Assembly: GCF_003182155.1 (NCBI RefSeq)
Contig: NZ_QGTG01000002.1
Span: 945,646-1,009,645 of the forward strand
Length of the DNA stretch: 64,000 bases
Direction: 5' to 3'
Source: Chitinophaga sp. S165
GTDB taxonomy: Bacteria > Bacteroidota > Bacteroidia > Chitinophagales > Chitinophagaceae
A model generated the notes under the pieces. It made no database searches and had not been told where the DNA came from. It saw nothing but the letters and a program-made list of their open reading frames with translations. The translations under genes were made by a program, and so were the position numbers. Shown one piece after another: positions 36,242 to 44,456 of the stretch (its first letter is position 1; every line of letters begins with the position of its first letter).

Positions 36242-36275
36242 TTAAACAGGGTACCACAACGCCCTAAATACAGCT

Positions 36276-36845
36276 ATGGATATCAAGAGTAAAAATCTTA
36301 ACCTTCCTATTGCTATTGTTTCAATAGTGATACCGGTGCTGGTGGCAGTCTTATTTTACCTGCCACGCCCGAACATGCAGGCGGGTTTCAATGTACAGAT
36401 ACTTCCCCTCTTCCACGCGATATTGAATTCAACTACCGCAGTGCTGCTGCTGGCCAGTTTATTCTTTATCCGCAGAGGACATATCAAAGCACATAAAACC
36501 ACGAACCTGATAGCCGTTGCGTTGTCGGGATTGTTCCTGCTCTCTTATGTGACATATCACTTCTTTACGGAGAGTACAAAGTATGGCGACATTAACCATG
36601 ATCAGGTTGTAGATGCTGCTGAAAAAGCGATGGTGGGCGGTAGTGCATATATCTACTATTTTATTTTGCTGACACACATCCTGCTGGCAATCATTATAGT
36701 GCCTTTAGTGTTGTTTACACTGCTGCGCGGCTTCCAGTCCAATTTCGAAAAGCATAAGAAAATAGCACGTTGGACCTGGCCGATATGGTTCTATGTGGCG
36801 GTAACGGGTGTAATTGTGTATGTGATGATATCACCCTTCTATTGA
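36276..36845 (+). CDS. DUF420 membrane protein of the oxidase locus
   Basis: A 189-residue protein with about five membrane helices, family DUF420, often encoded beside SCO and cytochrome oxidase genes. Typical features are FHAILNSTTAVLLLASLFFI near residue 46, the H-x-K/R region RRGHIKAHKTTNL near residue 65 and the C-terminal HKKIARWTWPIWFYVAVTGV. Function is not established; a role in oxidase assembly or copper/heme handling is suggested only by context. It follows the SCO gene by 34 bases. Confidence 0.88.
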   Translation: MDIKSKNLNLPIAIVSIVIPVLVAVLFYLPRPNMQAGFNVQILPLFHAILNSTTAVLLLASLFFIRRGHIKAHKTTNLIAVALSGLFLLSYVTYHFFTESTKYGDINHDQVVDAAEKAMVGGSAYIYYFILLTHILLAIIIVPLVLFTLLRGFQSNFEKHKKIARWTWPIWFYVAVTGVIVYVMISPFY

Positions 36846-36889
36846 TAGTTGGTAACGATAGGAATAAGAGGAATGCTTAAATTTGGTGT

Positions 36890-37099
36890 ATGAAAAAGAT
36901 AGTTCAGTTATTAGTCATCATATTATGCTTCGGCGTACGGGCAATGGCTCAATGCTCACTCTGTACCAAAACAGCTCAACAGCTGGGAGAAGGTCCTGCC
37001 AAGGGACTGAACAATGGTATACTGATGCTGGCAGCTACGCCGCTGGTGATCATTGGTATCATGGTTTTCCGGCATTGGAGAAATAGCCGTGAGGCATAA
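36890..37099 (+). CDS. Tiny membrane protein with CxxC motif at the end of the oxidase locus
   Basis: The 69-residue protein has a signal peptide (MKKIVQLLVIILCFGVRAMA), then QCSLCTKTAQQ with a CxxC pair right after the expected cleavage site, and one membrane helix (about 44-62) ending in a basic tail (RHWRNSREA). I do not know a named family. The pair of cysteines facing the periplasm and the position behind SCO and DUF420 suggest a thiol or metal helper for oxidase assembly, which is inference. A terminator follows 31 bases later, closing the locus. Confidence 0.75.
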   Translation: MKKIVQLLVIILCFGVRAMAQCSLCTKTAQQLGEGPAKGLNNGILMLAATPLVIIGIMVFRHWRNSREA

Positions 37100-37130
37100 C
37101 ATATAACTTCTCAGGTAAGATATAATTGAT

Positions 37131-37165
37131 AAGGAGGTCCGGTTTTACGCCAGACCTCCTTTTTT
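37131..37165 (+). terminator. Terminator of the respiratory locus
   Basis: AAGGAGGTC and GACCTCCTT arms are followed by a T-run. Confidence 0.85.
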
Positions 37166-37199
37166 GATCTTACTTGGATACGGTTTAGGAAAATATTTG

Positions 37200-37460
37200 T
37201 TACCTGCAACCTTCCATTTCATAAATGTGGTAGCCTTGTTGCCGGATGTTTTGTTCCCAGGTGGGAATCACTTCCTGCACATGAGCAAACCGGCAGTCCC
37301 TGGAAGAAACAGATTGTTTTTCGATAGATTTAGACTTGAGATATGCGTTTCCGAAAGTGAGTACATTCTCATAATTGGTATCGGCAGATACGATAATATC
37401 GAAGTGCATATAACCGCCTTCACGACGCTTCACGTAGGTGTCAAAGATAGCAACGTCCAT
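37200..37460 (-). CDS. DUF2024 family protein
   Basis: The 86-residue protein matches DUF2024 along its whole length: it starts with DTYVKRREGGYMHFDIIV, has FGNAYLKSKSIE in the middle, then DCRFAHVQEV and ends GYHIYEMEGCR. This small fold has no known biochemical role. Two cysteines (CRF and EGC) and the paired His are family-conserved. It is a single gene convergent with the respiratory locus. Confidence 0.9.
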   Translation of the reverse strand: MDVAIFDTYVKRREGGYMHFDIIVSADTNYENVLTFGNAYLKSKSIEKQSVSSRDCRFAHVQEVIPTWEQNIRQQGYHIYEMEGCR

Positions 37461-37772
37461 AGTAGTATGTTTCAGTTTAAGGTCATAGAATATAGAATCA
37501 AATAATGGATCAGGTAGTTACAAAAGTAGGGACCGGGAAAAACAGCTAAAAATATTTAACATCTTATTGACCAGAGCTAAAACGGATAAGCAAATGCGAA
37601 GAGAATAACACTAAACTTTTTTATATCACTAAATAATAAATTAATTGTTTGTTTAAAGTATCATCATAGCAGCGTATTACATTAACTTCCAGTTAACAAA
37701 GTTGTACGATAATTATATGGTGTTTATTCCTAGCCCGGAATATGTAAATTGAGCGTTTAAATTGAAGCAGCT
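37461..37772. other. Intergenic region with DUF2024 and ClC promoters
   Basis: No gene is seen. The minus-strand promoter is at 37521-37528. The rest is AT-rich with a short inverted repeat TTAAC/GTTAA near 37690. No clear -7 box was found for the ClC gene. Confidence 0.5.
37521..37528 (-). promoter_or_regulatory. -7 promoter box of the DUF2024 gene
   Basis: The minus strand reads TACTTTTG, matching TAnnTTTG, 60 bases before the start codon. Confidence 0.5.
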
Positions 37773-39047
37773 ATGAAAAGCATTTTCCAGTTATTTATCA
37801 GAGGAGGCATTCCGGTATCTACCCCTGTAAATACGGAAAGGTCCCTTCCTGTGAATACTTTAACCGGAAGAACAATTCCCTTTGTGCTCTGCCTGTCTGT
37901 AATAGCAGCTGCAGCGACCGCTATGTTGACGGCAGGGCTCATGGCTGTGATGGATGCTCTTAATACCTATAGCGGGTTGCCAGGTATGTCGAAAGACCAC
38001 GACGAACATGACCTCATGACCCTGTTTATACCCATTATCATCACCCTGATCATTGCTGTTTTCCTGCGTTATAGCAGTGAGAAACTCGCGCTCATACTCA
38101 GACCTATCCGTAGTATCGTTTTCATTAACATAGGCATTCCCCTGGGATTTGAAGGTGCTATTGCCGACCTGCCCGCAGTAATCGCTTCCCAATTGAAAAA
38201 AGGCGGAGCCAGGGAGAAGCAGATCATTGCTGCAGCTGCCATAGCCGGAGGTATCGCTTTCCTTTTCGGAAGTCCTCTGGCTGCGATAGCCTTGATCATA
38301 GAGCTACTATGGATTGAACTGACCTGGATAGGCATAACAGCAGTGATGTTGGGCGGAGGGACCGGGATGCTGTTACATTACTTGTTAAGAGGCAGTGATC
38401 CCGTGTTTATGATGCCCGAAGTACCGATGTCCGGAGTACCGGCGTTGCTGGGTTATACCGCCACAGGATCATTAGTAGGATTGGTAGCTATTCTTGCGAA
38501 AAGGATAATGACCGGAATGGGCAACCTGTTCAATAAATTTCCATTCGACAAATTGTGGTGGTCTGTTATAGCGGCCATCATTACCGGCATCATAGGATAT
38601 TTCTCTCCGGAGATTCTGGGAGCAGGTTATGAACATATAGACAGCTTACTGTTAGGACAGGTAACATTGCAATTCCTCGTTGTGATGGCAATGGGGAAAT
38701 TATTGCTGATGAGTATTGCAGCGGGCAGTGGTATTCCGGGAGGCACTATTGCGCCCTTGCTGGTTTCCGGAGGAGCGCTGGGTTTATTCATTACGTTCCT
38801 GCTGCAGTTCATTTTCCCGGCAGTACAATTGAATTACGCTGTAGCAGCACTGGCAGGTATGACAGCTATGTTTGCAGGTGGCAATCGCGTATTGCCTGCA
38901 GCTATCTTTTTTGCTGTAGAAACTACGCATGTTACGAATGCATTGTTACCGGTTATCTGTGCCTGTACAGCAGCCTATATAGTAGTTTTCTTACTGGCAA
39001 AAAAGAAGGTAGCACAGCCGGCTGTGCTACCTGAAAAGATCTCCTGA
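37773..39047 (+). CDS. ClC-type voltage-gated chloride channel/antiporter family protein
   Basis: Inner-membrane anion transporter of 424 residues. The signature regions of the ClC fold appear in altered form: IPLGFEGAIADLPAVIAS near residue 126 (the GREGP-like loop), FLFGSPLAAIALIIELL near 167, AAGSGIPGGTIAPLLVSGGA near 317 (the selectivity region) and ALAGMTAMFAGGNRVLPAAI near 358. There are no CBS domains. GSGIPGG replaces the usual GSGGSGG in the third region, so the exact anion specificity is open. The last codons overlap a terminator for the opposite-strand gene. Confidence 0.85.
   Translation: MKSIFQLFIRGGIPVSTPVNTERSLPVNTLTGRTIPFVLCLSVIAAAATAMLTAGLMAVMDALNTYSGLPGMSKDHDEHDLMTLFIPIIITLIIAVFLRYSSEKLALILRPIRSIVFINIGIPLGFEGAIADLPAVIASQLKKGGAREKQIIAAAAIAGGIAFLFGSPLAAIALIIELLWIELTWIGITAVMLGGGTGMLLHYLLRGSDPVFMMPEVPMSGVPALLGYTATGSLVGLVAILAKRIMTGMGNLFNKFPFDKLWWSVIAAIITGIIGYFSPEILGAGYEHIDSLLLGQVTLQFLVVMAMGKLLLMSIAAGSGIPGGTIAPLLVSGGALGLFITFLLQFIFPAVQLNYAVAALAGMTAMFAGGNRVLPAAIFFAVETTHVTNALLPVICACTAAYIVVFLLAKKKVAQPAVLPEKIS
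39008..39031 (-). terminator. Terminator of the SMR gene embedded in the ClC coding end
   Basis: A 24-base perfect palindrome (arm GGTAGCACAGCC) lies inside the last codons of the ClC gene. On the minus strand it is followed by TTCTTTTTTG, as an intrinsic terminator of the convergent SMR gene should be. On the plus strand no T-run follows. Confidence 0.65.
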
Positions 39048-39087
39048 TCCATTAACTAATAATCCTTGATGAGGGCATTAATTGCGC

Positions 39088-39408
39088 TTAGTCTGCAACT
39101 ACCTTCAACCCCACAATAGATGCTATCAGCATAAAAAGGAAAAACAGACGCCAGAAGGCCGTTGGTTCCTTGAATAGCAGCATTCCTGCAATAGCAGTAC
39201 CCGCCGCGCCAATACCTGTCCATACCGCATAAGAAGTGCCAATAGGAAGTCCGTTGGTAATTGCCTTATTCAGGAATAGAAAACTAAGCGAGATACACGC
39301 AAAGAAGCTAATAGAAGGCCATAGCCTTGAGAAGTTCTCAGAATATTTCAATGAAATGGTAAAGCCGATTTCAAATAATCCGCCGATAACCAGGAATAAC
39401 CAGGCCAT
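39088..39408 (-). CDS. gdx: Small multidrug resistance family transporter, Gdx/SugE-like
   Basis: Four-helix dimeric inner-membrane exporter of 106 residues. The SMR core is present: the essential Glu in GGLFEIGFTISLKYSE (Glu13) and the GTSYAVWTGIGAAGTA motif near residue 58. The TGIGA form is typical of the Gdx (guanidinium exporter, formerly SugE) branch rather than EmrE. Export of guanidinium is therefore likely, but I do not recognise a guanidine riboswitch in its roughly 160-base leader. The gene stands alone. Confidence 0.85.
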   Translation of the reverse strand: MAWLFLVIGGLFEIGFTISLKYSENFSRLWPSISFFACISLSFLFLNKAITNGLPIGTSYAVWTGIGAAGTAIAGMLLFKEPTAFWRLFFLFMLIASIVGLKVVAD

Positions 39409-39594
39409 GATAAATGAGTTTAATGGAAGTGTATGTTACGTTCGTTATAATAATAGGATCGCCACTGAGCGACATTACTTTGTCAACCAGGATTCATCAT
39501 TGCCGGAAGCGTAGTGAAATACGGCATATGCGATGGAAATACGGTATGGAGGGTACCTTAACACGAATGCAAAGATACACACAATCTATGGGGG
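39409..39594. other. Leader region of the SMR gene
   Basis: The minus-strand transcript would have a leader of about 155 bases between its -7 box and the ATG. A small hairpin (TCGC and GCGA arms) is present, but no known riboswitch core was identified. Confidence 0.45.
39570..39577 (-). promoter_or_regulatory. -7 promoter box of the SMR gene
   Basis: The minus strand reads TATCTTTG, an exact TAnnTTTG match. Confidence 0.55.
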
Positions 39595-40494
39595 CTAGTA
39601 ATTATTTACGAACCGGTAGAGGTTAAACCCGGCTGTCGCTATCTCCTGCGATATTTGCTGTTGTAGCGCACGGCGGTTAACATCTTTCATGCGGCGGTGT
39701 TGCAATAACTGGTAGGCTTTTTCTGCCAGTAACAATGAATGGTGATGGCTATTACCCTGTACCTGCTGCTGATGACTGGTAATCGCATTCACAAGCGCTG
39801 CCAGCCCTTCCTCTCTCGTTGCAATCGTCTTTAACACAGGTATTTCCCAGTTCTCTTTCTGGCGGGTATGTGCAAGCAAACGAAGATTCTTCACAAACTC
39901 ATCCGCATTTTTCCTGTCTGCTTTATTGACCACAAATACATCAGCAATTTCCATGAGCCCGGCTTTCATGGTCTGTATCTCATCTCCTGCTTCGGGCACT
40001 ACCACTACTACAGTTGTATCGGCAATACCGGCAATCTCTACTTCACTTTGTCCCACACCGACCGTTTCGATAAAGAGATAATCAAATCCGGCTGCTTTTA
40101 TCAGGTCACTTACCTCTATGATCTTCGGGCTTAAGCCTCCCAATGCCCCTCTGCTAGCCATTGAACGGATAAATACCTGCTGATTGTCGAAGTGCTGTCC
40201 CATGCGGATCCGATCGCCTAACAAGGCGCCATAATTGAATGGCGAAGATGGATCAACTGCAATAATAGCGATCCGTTTGTTGTTGCCCAGGAGGAAAGTA
40301 ATGAGGGCATTCACAAGCGTGCTTTTCCCGGCTCCCGGAGGACCGGTAATACCTATCACTTTTGTATCGCTACCTGTAGGAAGTGATTCCAGCAACTGTT
40401 CGTAGCCGGCAGCTTCATTTTCGACCAATGAAATACACCTTGCAAGGGCCTTTACGTCTTTGTTCAGTAAGGATGCTAAGAGGGGCTGATGCAT
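39595..40494 (-). CDS. meaB: Methylmalonyl-CoA mutase-associated GTPase MeaB
   Basis: G3E-family P-loop GTPase of 299 residues that gates cofactor B12 loading and protects methylmalonyl-CoA mutase. Walker A is GPPGAGKST near residue 51; switch/catalytic regions include VDPSSPFNYGALLGDRIRM near 82, ETVGVGQSEVEIA near 143 (DTVGxGQSE-type) and the base-specificity motif NKADR near 193. The length is normal. The mutase itself is not in the window. The start is the first ATG, 60 bases from the divergent glycosyltransferase. Confidence 0.95.
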   Translation of the reverse strand: MHQPLLASLLNKDVKALARCISLVENEAAGYEQLLESLPTGSDTKVIGITGPPGAGKSTLVNALITFLLGNNKRIAIIAVDPSSPFNYGALLGDRIRMGQHFDNQQVFIRSMASRGALGGLSPKIIEVSDLIKAAGFDYLFIETVGVGQSEVEIAGIADTTVVVVVPEAGDEIQTMKAGLMEIADVFVVNKADRKNADEFVKNLRLLAHTRQKENWEIPVLKTIATREEGLAALVNAITSHQQQVQGNSHHHSLLLAEKAYQLLQHRRMKDVNRRALQQQISQEIATAGFNLYRFVNNY

Positions 40495-40554
40495 GCATCT
40501 AAATTACGTAATTCATTATTGATTATATATCTTCGCAAACATTATATCTCTTAT

Positions 40555-41427
40555 ATGAAGGTATCTGGGTTCACTTTTGTCCGAAATGCAGTAAAGTATG
40601 ATTATCCGGTAGTTGCAGCGATCAATTCGATCCTGCCACTCTGCGATGAGGTGATTGTCAGTGTAGGTAACAGTGATGACGGTACTCTTGAACTGATCCA
40701 GTCCATCGGCTCTCCTAAAATAAAGATCACACATTCTGTCTGGGATGACTCTCTCAAAGAAGGTGGTACTATCCTGGCAGTAGAGACAGATAAAGCTTTT
40801 GCGCACGTAAGTCCCGATGCGGATTGGGCTTTCTATATACAGGCGGATGAAGTCGTACATGAGCAGGATTATCCTGCTATTCGTGCAGCTATGCAGGAAC
40901 ACCTGGACGACAAACGAGTGGAAGGATTGTTATTTAGGTACAAACACTTCTTCGGAAGTTATGACTATGTAGGTGATTCACGTACCTGGTATCAGCACGA
41001 GATCAGAGTGATCCGTAACGATAAGAGGATCTCTTCTTACCGCGACGCACAGGGATTCAGAAAGGAAGGGCAGAAATTGCATGTGAAGCGTGTAAATGCC
41101 AGTATGTATCATTACGGATGGGTAAAAGATCCGGCTACACAGGCAAAAAAACTGAACAATTCTTTTCAGTTATATCACGGTACTAACGAACAACTGGTCA
41201 ACAATCGCGTACCTATCGCACAATTCGACTATGGTGAAGTAGATTCACTTGCGCCATTCAAAGGTACCCATCCTGCAGTGATGCAAGAACGGATCAATAA
41301 GAAGAACTGGCAGTTCAGCCATGATATCAGCCGGAAGAAATTCTCTTTTAAAGATAGTATCCTGTATTGGGTAGAAAAGAGAACAGGAAAACGTTTATTC
41401 GATTACAGGAATTACAAGGTTATTTAA
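40555..41427 (+). CDS. Glycosyltransferase family 2-like protein
   Basis: Cytoplasmic 290-residue GT-A fold enzyme. The N-terminal sequence MKVSGFTFVRNAVKYDYPVV is the nucleotide-sugar binding start of a GT2 subgroup, followed by ILPLCDEVIVSVGNSDDGTL and the acidic metal motif AFYIQADEVVHE near residue 94, standing for DxD. I use the ATG at 40555 since this aligns with that family start; the longer in-frame form would overlap meaB. The donor and acceptor sugars are unknown. Two GT4 genes lie downstream on the opposite strand, so the three may serve the same surface glycan. Confidence 0.85.
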   Translation: MKVSGFTFVRNAVKYDYPVVAAINSILPLCDEVIVSVGNSDDGTLELIQSIGSPKIKITHSVWDDSLKEGGTILAVETDKAFAHVSPDADWAFYIQADEVVHEQDYPAIRAAMQEHLDDKRVEGLLFRYKHFFGSYDYVGDSRTWYQHEIRVIRNDKRISSYRDAQGFRKEGQKLHVKRVNASMYHYGWVKDPATQAKKLNNSFQLYHGTNEQLVNNRVPIAQFDYGEVDSLAPFKGTHPAVMQERINKKNWQFSHDISRKKFSFKDSILYWVEKRTGKRLFDYRNYKVI

Positions 41428-41488
41428 ATCAGGGACCAGGTAAGGTATAATATCATCATCCAATTAAAGATCCCTGATGAATGTACTG

Positions 41489-42532
41489 TTAATACAGACT
41501 TCTATATAATTTCATATACTCTCTCGCGTTAGTATCCCAGCTGAACTTCTCAGCATGCTGTTTTATCTTGCCCGCAGGATTATTCGCTGCATAGTGTGTC
41601 AACCCTTGTTCAAACACCTGCCGCATATGTTCGTTATCAAACTGCTTAAAATAATAAGCTGCATCTCCACCTATTTCCGGCAAGCTGGTTTTGTCCGACA
41701 GGAAAACCGGTTTCCCGAAATGCATCGCTTCTACAACGGGCGCTCCGAAACCTTCAGCAACAGAGGGGAACATAAAAGCGCTACAGTTTTTATAGTACCA
41801 GTACTTTTCTTCGTCAGTGATACTGCCGAGTAATTTGACACGCGAGCTTACGCCATATTTTGCTGCCTCTTCTTCTATCCTCTTGAAGTAATCGCCTTGT
41901 GTTTTTCCGGCAATCAATAATTCATAATCATTGTGCTCCAGCAGTCTCGGTAATACATGAAAGTTCTTCTTCGGCAGGATCATACCGATAGAGAACAGGA
42001 ATGGTACTGCAGGTCTGTATTGTGGGCCATCAAATCCGGGAAACTCTTTTATTTCAGAGCCCTGGTATATGATACTGCATTTGCTTTTAGGCACCTTGAT
42101 ATATTCCTGTATGGTATTCAGTGTGAATTGGGAGATCGCAACGATATGATCTGTTTCATCTACCTGCTGTTGTATCGTTTCCAGCGACTTGCTTTTCTCA
42201 CGTTTACCTTTGTTAGGCTCAAAGAGAAAGTTGAGGTCATGAATGGTCACGATAGTCTTCTTTGCCTTCTTACGGGGCCATACGTTGCCTGTCTGATGTA
42301 CAGAATGCCATACGTCCATTTCCGATGGATTGAAGAAATAACGGTCGTACCATTTGTATGGGATCTTTTTAAAGTCGCCTTTAAAGTTATTAAAGCCGCC
42401 GGGCAGATAGTAGCTTAATTGTTCGTCGTCTGCTTTAAATTGCAAGAGGCGTTGGCCCAGCTGTATACAGAAGGTGTACAGACCGTTATGAGGATATTTT
42501 AATTTCTCTAAGTCTAAACCGATGCGATGCAT
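41489..42532 (-). CDS. Glycosyltransferase family 4 protein, second of tandem pair
   Basis: GT-B fold glycosyltransferase of 347 residues. The donor-binding C-terminal domain is recognised by the E-x7-E motif EGFGAPVVEAMHFGKPV near residue 260, followed by FLSDKTSLPEIGGDAAYYF. It begins MHRIGLDLEKLKY. It is closely similar to the preceding gene, with the same SLPE(I/V)GG region, and only 15 bases separate them. The pair looks like a tandem duplication that has diverged. Substrate unknown. Confidence 0.88.
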   Translation of the reverse strand: MHRIGLDLEKLKYPHNGLYTFCIQLGQRLLQFKADDEQLSYYLPGGFNNFKGDFKKIPYKWYDRYFFNPSEMDVWHSVHQTGNVWPRKKAKKTIVTIHDLNFLFEPNKGKREKSKSLETIQQQVDETDHIVAISQFTLNTIQEYIKVPKSKCSIIYQGSEIKEFPGFDGPQYRPAVPFLFSIGMILPKKNFHVLPRLLEHNDYELLIAGKTQGDYFKRIEEEAAKYGVSSRVKLLGSITDEEKYWYYKNCSAFMFPSVAEGFGAPVVEAMHFGKPVFLSDKTSLPEIGGDAAYYFKQFDNEHMRQVFEQGLTHYAANNPAGKIKQHAEKFSWDTNAREYMKLYRSLY

Positions 42533-42547
42533 AAAAAATGAAATAAG

Positions 42548-43600
42548 TTAGTATAGACCACGATAGATCTGTAAGTAATTTTTTGCTGTATGATCGATAG
42601 TCAGTGAGGCTGCCCGTTCCTTCATTGCAGCTATTGGTTGTGTGTTATTGAAGTGTTGCATACCTTCTTTAAAGACCTGCTGCATATGATCGGCGTTGAA
42701 GTCGCGGAAGTAATAACACAACGGCCCGCCAACTTCCGGCAAACTGGTCTTATCGGAAAGAAAGCATGGTTTGCCTTCACTCAGTGCTTCTACTACAGGC
42801 AGGCCGAAGCCTTCCGCCAGCGATGGAAATCCAAAAGCTATACAACGGTGATAGTACCAATATCTTTCCTGATTGGAAATGATGCCCAGCACCTTCACAC
42901 GGTCTGCCACGCCGTACTGCTCGGCAGTGGCCATGATCTTCTCTTTATATGCTTCGTCAAAAACGGGACCGGCAATGATCAGTTCATAGTCGTTATCCTG
43001 CAATAACGGCGGTAGCACATGGAAGTTCTTCTTTGTATCTATACTGCCGATAGCAAAAATAAAAGGGCGTTGAGGCCGGTATACCGGACTGTCAAAGTCC
43101 GGATAAGTTTCCAGCGTTCCGCCATTATAAATTACGCTGGCAGGTTTGTTGCGAAGATCAAGATGTTGTTTAACATCTTCAAGAACGAACCGGGAAATGC
43201 AGACAACATGATCTGCACGGTTGATGTTCCGTTGGATCTTTTTTAAGACGGAATCTCTCTTGGCGGGAGATGTTGATCCCTGGTGAATGACGTTGAGATC
43301 GTGTATTGTTAATACGTGCCGGGTATGCTTGTTAGAAGGGCGGAAATGGGAAGACTGAAAAGACGTATGCCATATATCTAACCGGGGGAAAGAAGGCATT
43401 AACCAGCGATGCAGTTTTCTATTGATGATATACTGTTCCTGCGGACCAAAAAAGCCTTCATATTTTGCCGGTACATAAAATACCACTTTTTCTTCTTCAG
43501 CTTTGTTGCGAAGCAGCGCATTACCGAACTGTTTGCAATACTCAAAAAGGCCGGTATTGGCATATTTCATTTTCTCGCAATCAAACAATATTTGCCGCAT
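42548..43600 (-). CDS. Glycosyltransferase family 4 protein, first of tandem pair
   Basis: A 350-residue GT4 enzyme paralogous to the next gene: the starts align (MRQILFDCEKMKY against MHRIGLDLEKLKY), as do the HVLPPLLQDNDYELIIAG core and EGFGLPVVEALSEGKPC, then FLSDKTSLPEVGG. The start at 43600 is chosen because it aligns with the paralogue; an in-frame ATG three codons upstream exists. A -7 box on the minus strand (43678-43685) probably drives both genes. Confidence 0.88.
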   Translation of the reverse strand: MRQILFDCEKMKYANTGLFEYCKQFGNALLRNKAEEEKVVFYVPAKYEGFFGPQEQYIINRKLHRWLMPSFPRLDIWHTSFQSSHFRPSNKHTRHVLTIHDLNVIHQGSTSPAKRDSVLKKIQRNINRADHVVCISRFVLEDVKQHLDLRNKPASVIYNGGTLETYPDFDSPVYRPQRPFIFAIGSIDTKKNFHVLPPLLQDNDYELIIAGPVFDEAYKEKIMATAEQYGVADRVKVLGIISNQERYWYYHRCIAFGFPSLAEGFGLPVVEALSEGKPCFLSDKTSLPEVGGPLCYYFRDFNADHMQQVFKEGMQHFNNTQPIAAMKERAASLTIDHTAKNYLQIYRGLY

Positions 43601-43677
43601 GGATATCATTTAGATTTGAAACTGAAGGCACTTTATCGTCCTGTCAGGCTCGTTTCAGTGTATCGGGCAAATATAGA

Positions 43678-43685
43678 GAACATCC
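43678..43685 (-). promoter_or_regulatory. -7 promoter box of the GT4 pair
   Basis: The minus strand reads TATATTTG, an exact TAnnTTTG match, about 77 bases before the start codon. Confidence 0.5.
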
Positions 43686-43729
43686 TTATATATTTCATTG
43701 GTAACAACTAATTCTATAATTTAGGCTAT

Positions 43730-44365
43730 ATGACGAATTTCATTCCAATATTTCCCCTTGGTGTTGTGGTTTACCCGGATGAACAGCTGAATCTGCACAT
43801 TTTTGAGCCACGGTATAAACAGCTTATCAGAGATTGTATTGCTGAGAATAAACCGTTCGGCATTCCGGCGGTAATAGATAAAAAGATAGTGGAGTACGGT
43901 ACACTGGTAGAGATCGTAAGAGTGGAAAAAACCTACGACAACGGTGAGATGGATGTAGTGACACGCGGCCTCAAAGTATTCAGGGTACTGGAGGTGATCA
44001 GGAGCATTCCCGATAAAATGTTTACCGGGGCTATTGTTTCCTACCCTGAAAATCATTTTAACAGCAATAGCCGCTTGCATACCCAAGTATTACATGCATT
44101 GAGGGAGCTGCATCATATTTTACAGGTCAACAAGACCTTTAAAAAGGCTGATGAAGAGCTGTTGGCCTATGATATTGCTCACCATGCCGGTTTATCGCTT
44201 CATGAGGAATATGAGGTACTTCACCTGTTCCAGGAATTGCAAAGACTGGAATACCTGAAGCGGCACCTGCTGAAGGTCATCCCTTTAATGGCTGAGATGG
44301 AAAGATTAAAGGACAGGGTAAAGCTGAACGGACATTTTAGGAATCTGACTGCCGGTGATATCTAA
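43730..44365 (+). CDS. LON peptidase N-terminal substrate-binding domain protein
   Basis: A 211-residue stand-alone LON N-domain protein. It starts FIPIFPLGVVVYPDEQLNLHIFEPRY, the typical opening of the LON substrate-binding PUA-like fold, with conserved GTLVEIVRVEKTYDNGEMDV near residue 63, and ends in a helical C-terminal half. There is no ATPase or protease domain. Such proteins are widespread; binding of unfolded protein is assumed but not proven. lptC follows with its own promoter. Confidence 0.88.
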   Translation: MTNFIPIFPLGVVVYPDEQLNLHIFEPRYKQLIRDCIAENKPFGIPAVIDKKIVEYGTLVEIVRVEKTYDNGEMDVVTRGLKVFRVLEVIRSIPDKMFTGAIVSYPENHFNSNSRLHTQVLHALRELHHILQVNKTFKKADEELLAYDIAHHAGLSLHEEYEVLHLFQELQRLEYLKRHLLKVIPLMAEMERLKDRVKLNGHFRNLTAGDI

Positions 44366-44409
44366 ACCGGGTGTCTGGTTGCCCGGTTCCTCTTTTCCCG
44401 GGGATTACC

Positions 44410-44417
44410 TACATTTG
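44410..44417 (+). promoter_or_regulatory. lptC: -7 promoter box of lptC
   Basis: TACATTTG matches TAnnTTTG, 40 bases before the lptC ATG. It argues for the ATG at 44457 and against a longer in-frame reading from 44355. Confidence 0.6.
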
Positions 44418-44456
44418 GGGCCGAAAAGCCGGTACCGGCTTCTATCAATCATTAAT

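Noticed and set aside
39008-39031. 24-bp palindrome as a recombination or attachment site
   Set aside because: The T-tract on one side and the convergent gene order fit a terminator better; there are no integrase genes or flanking repeats.
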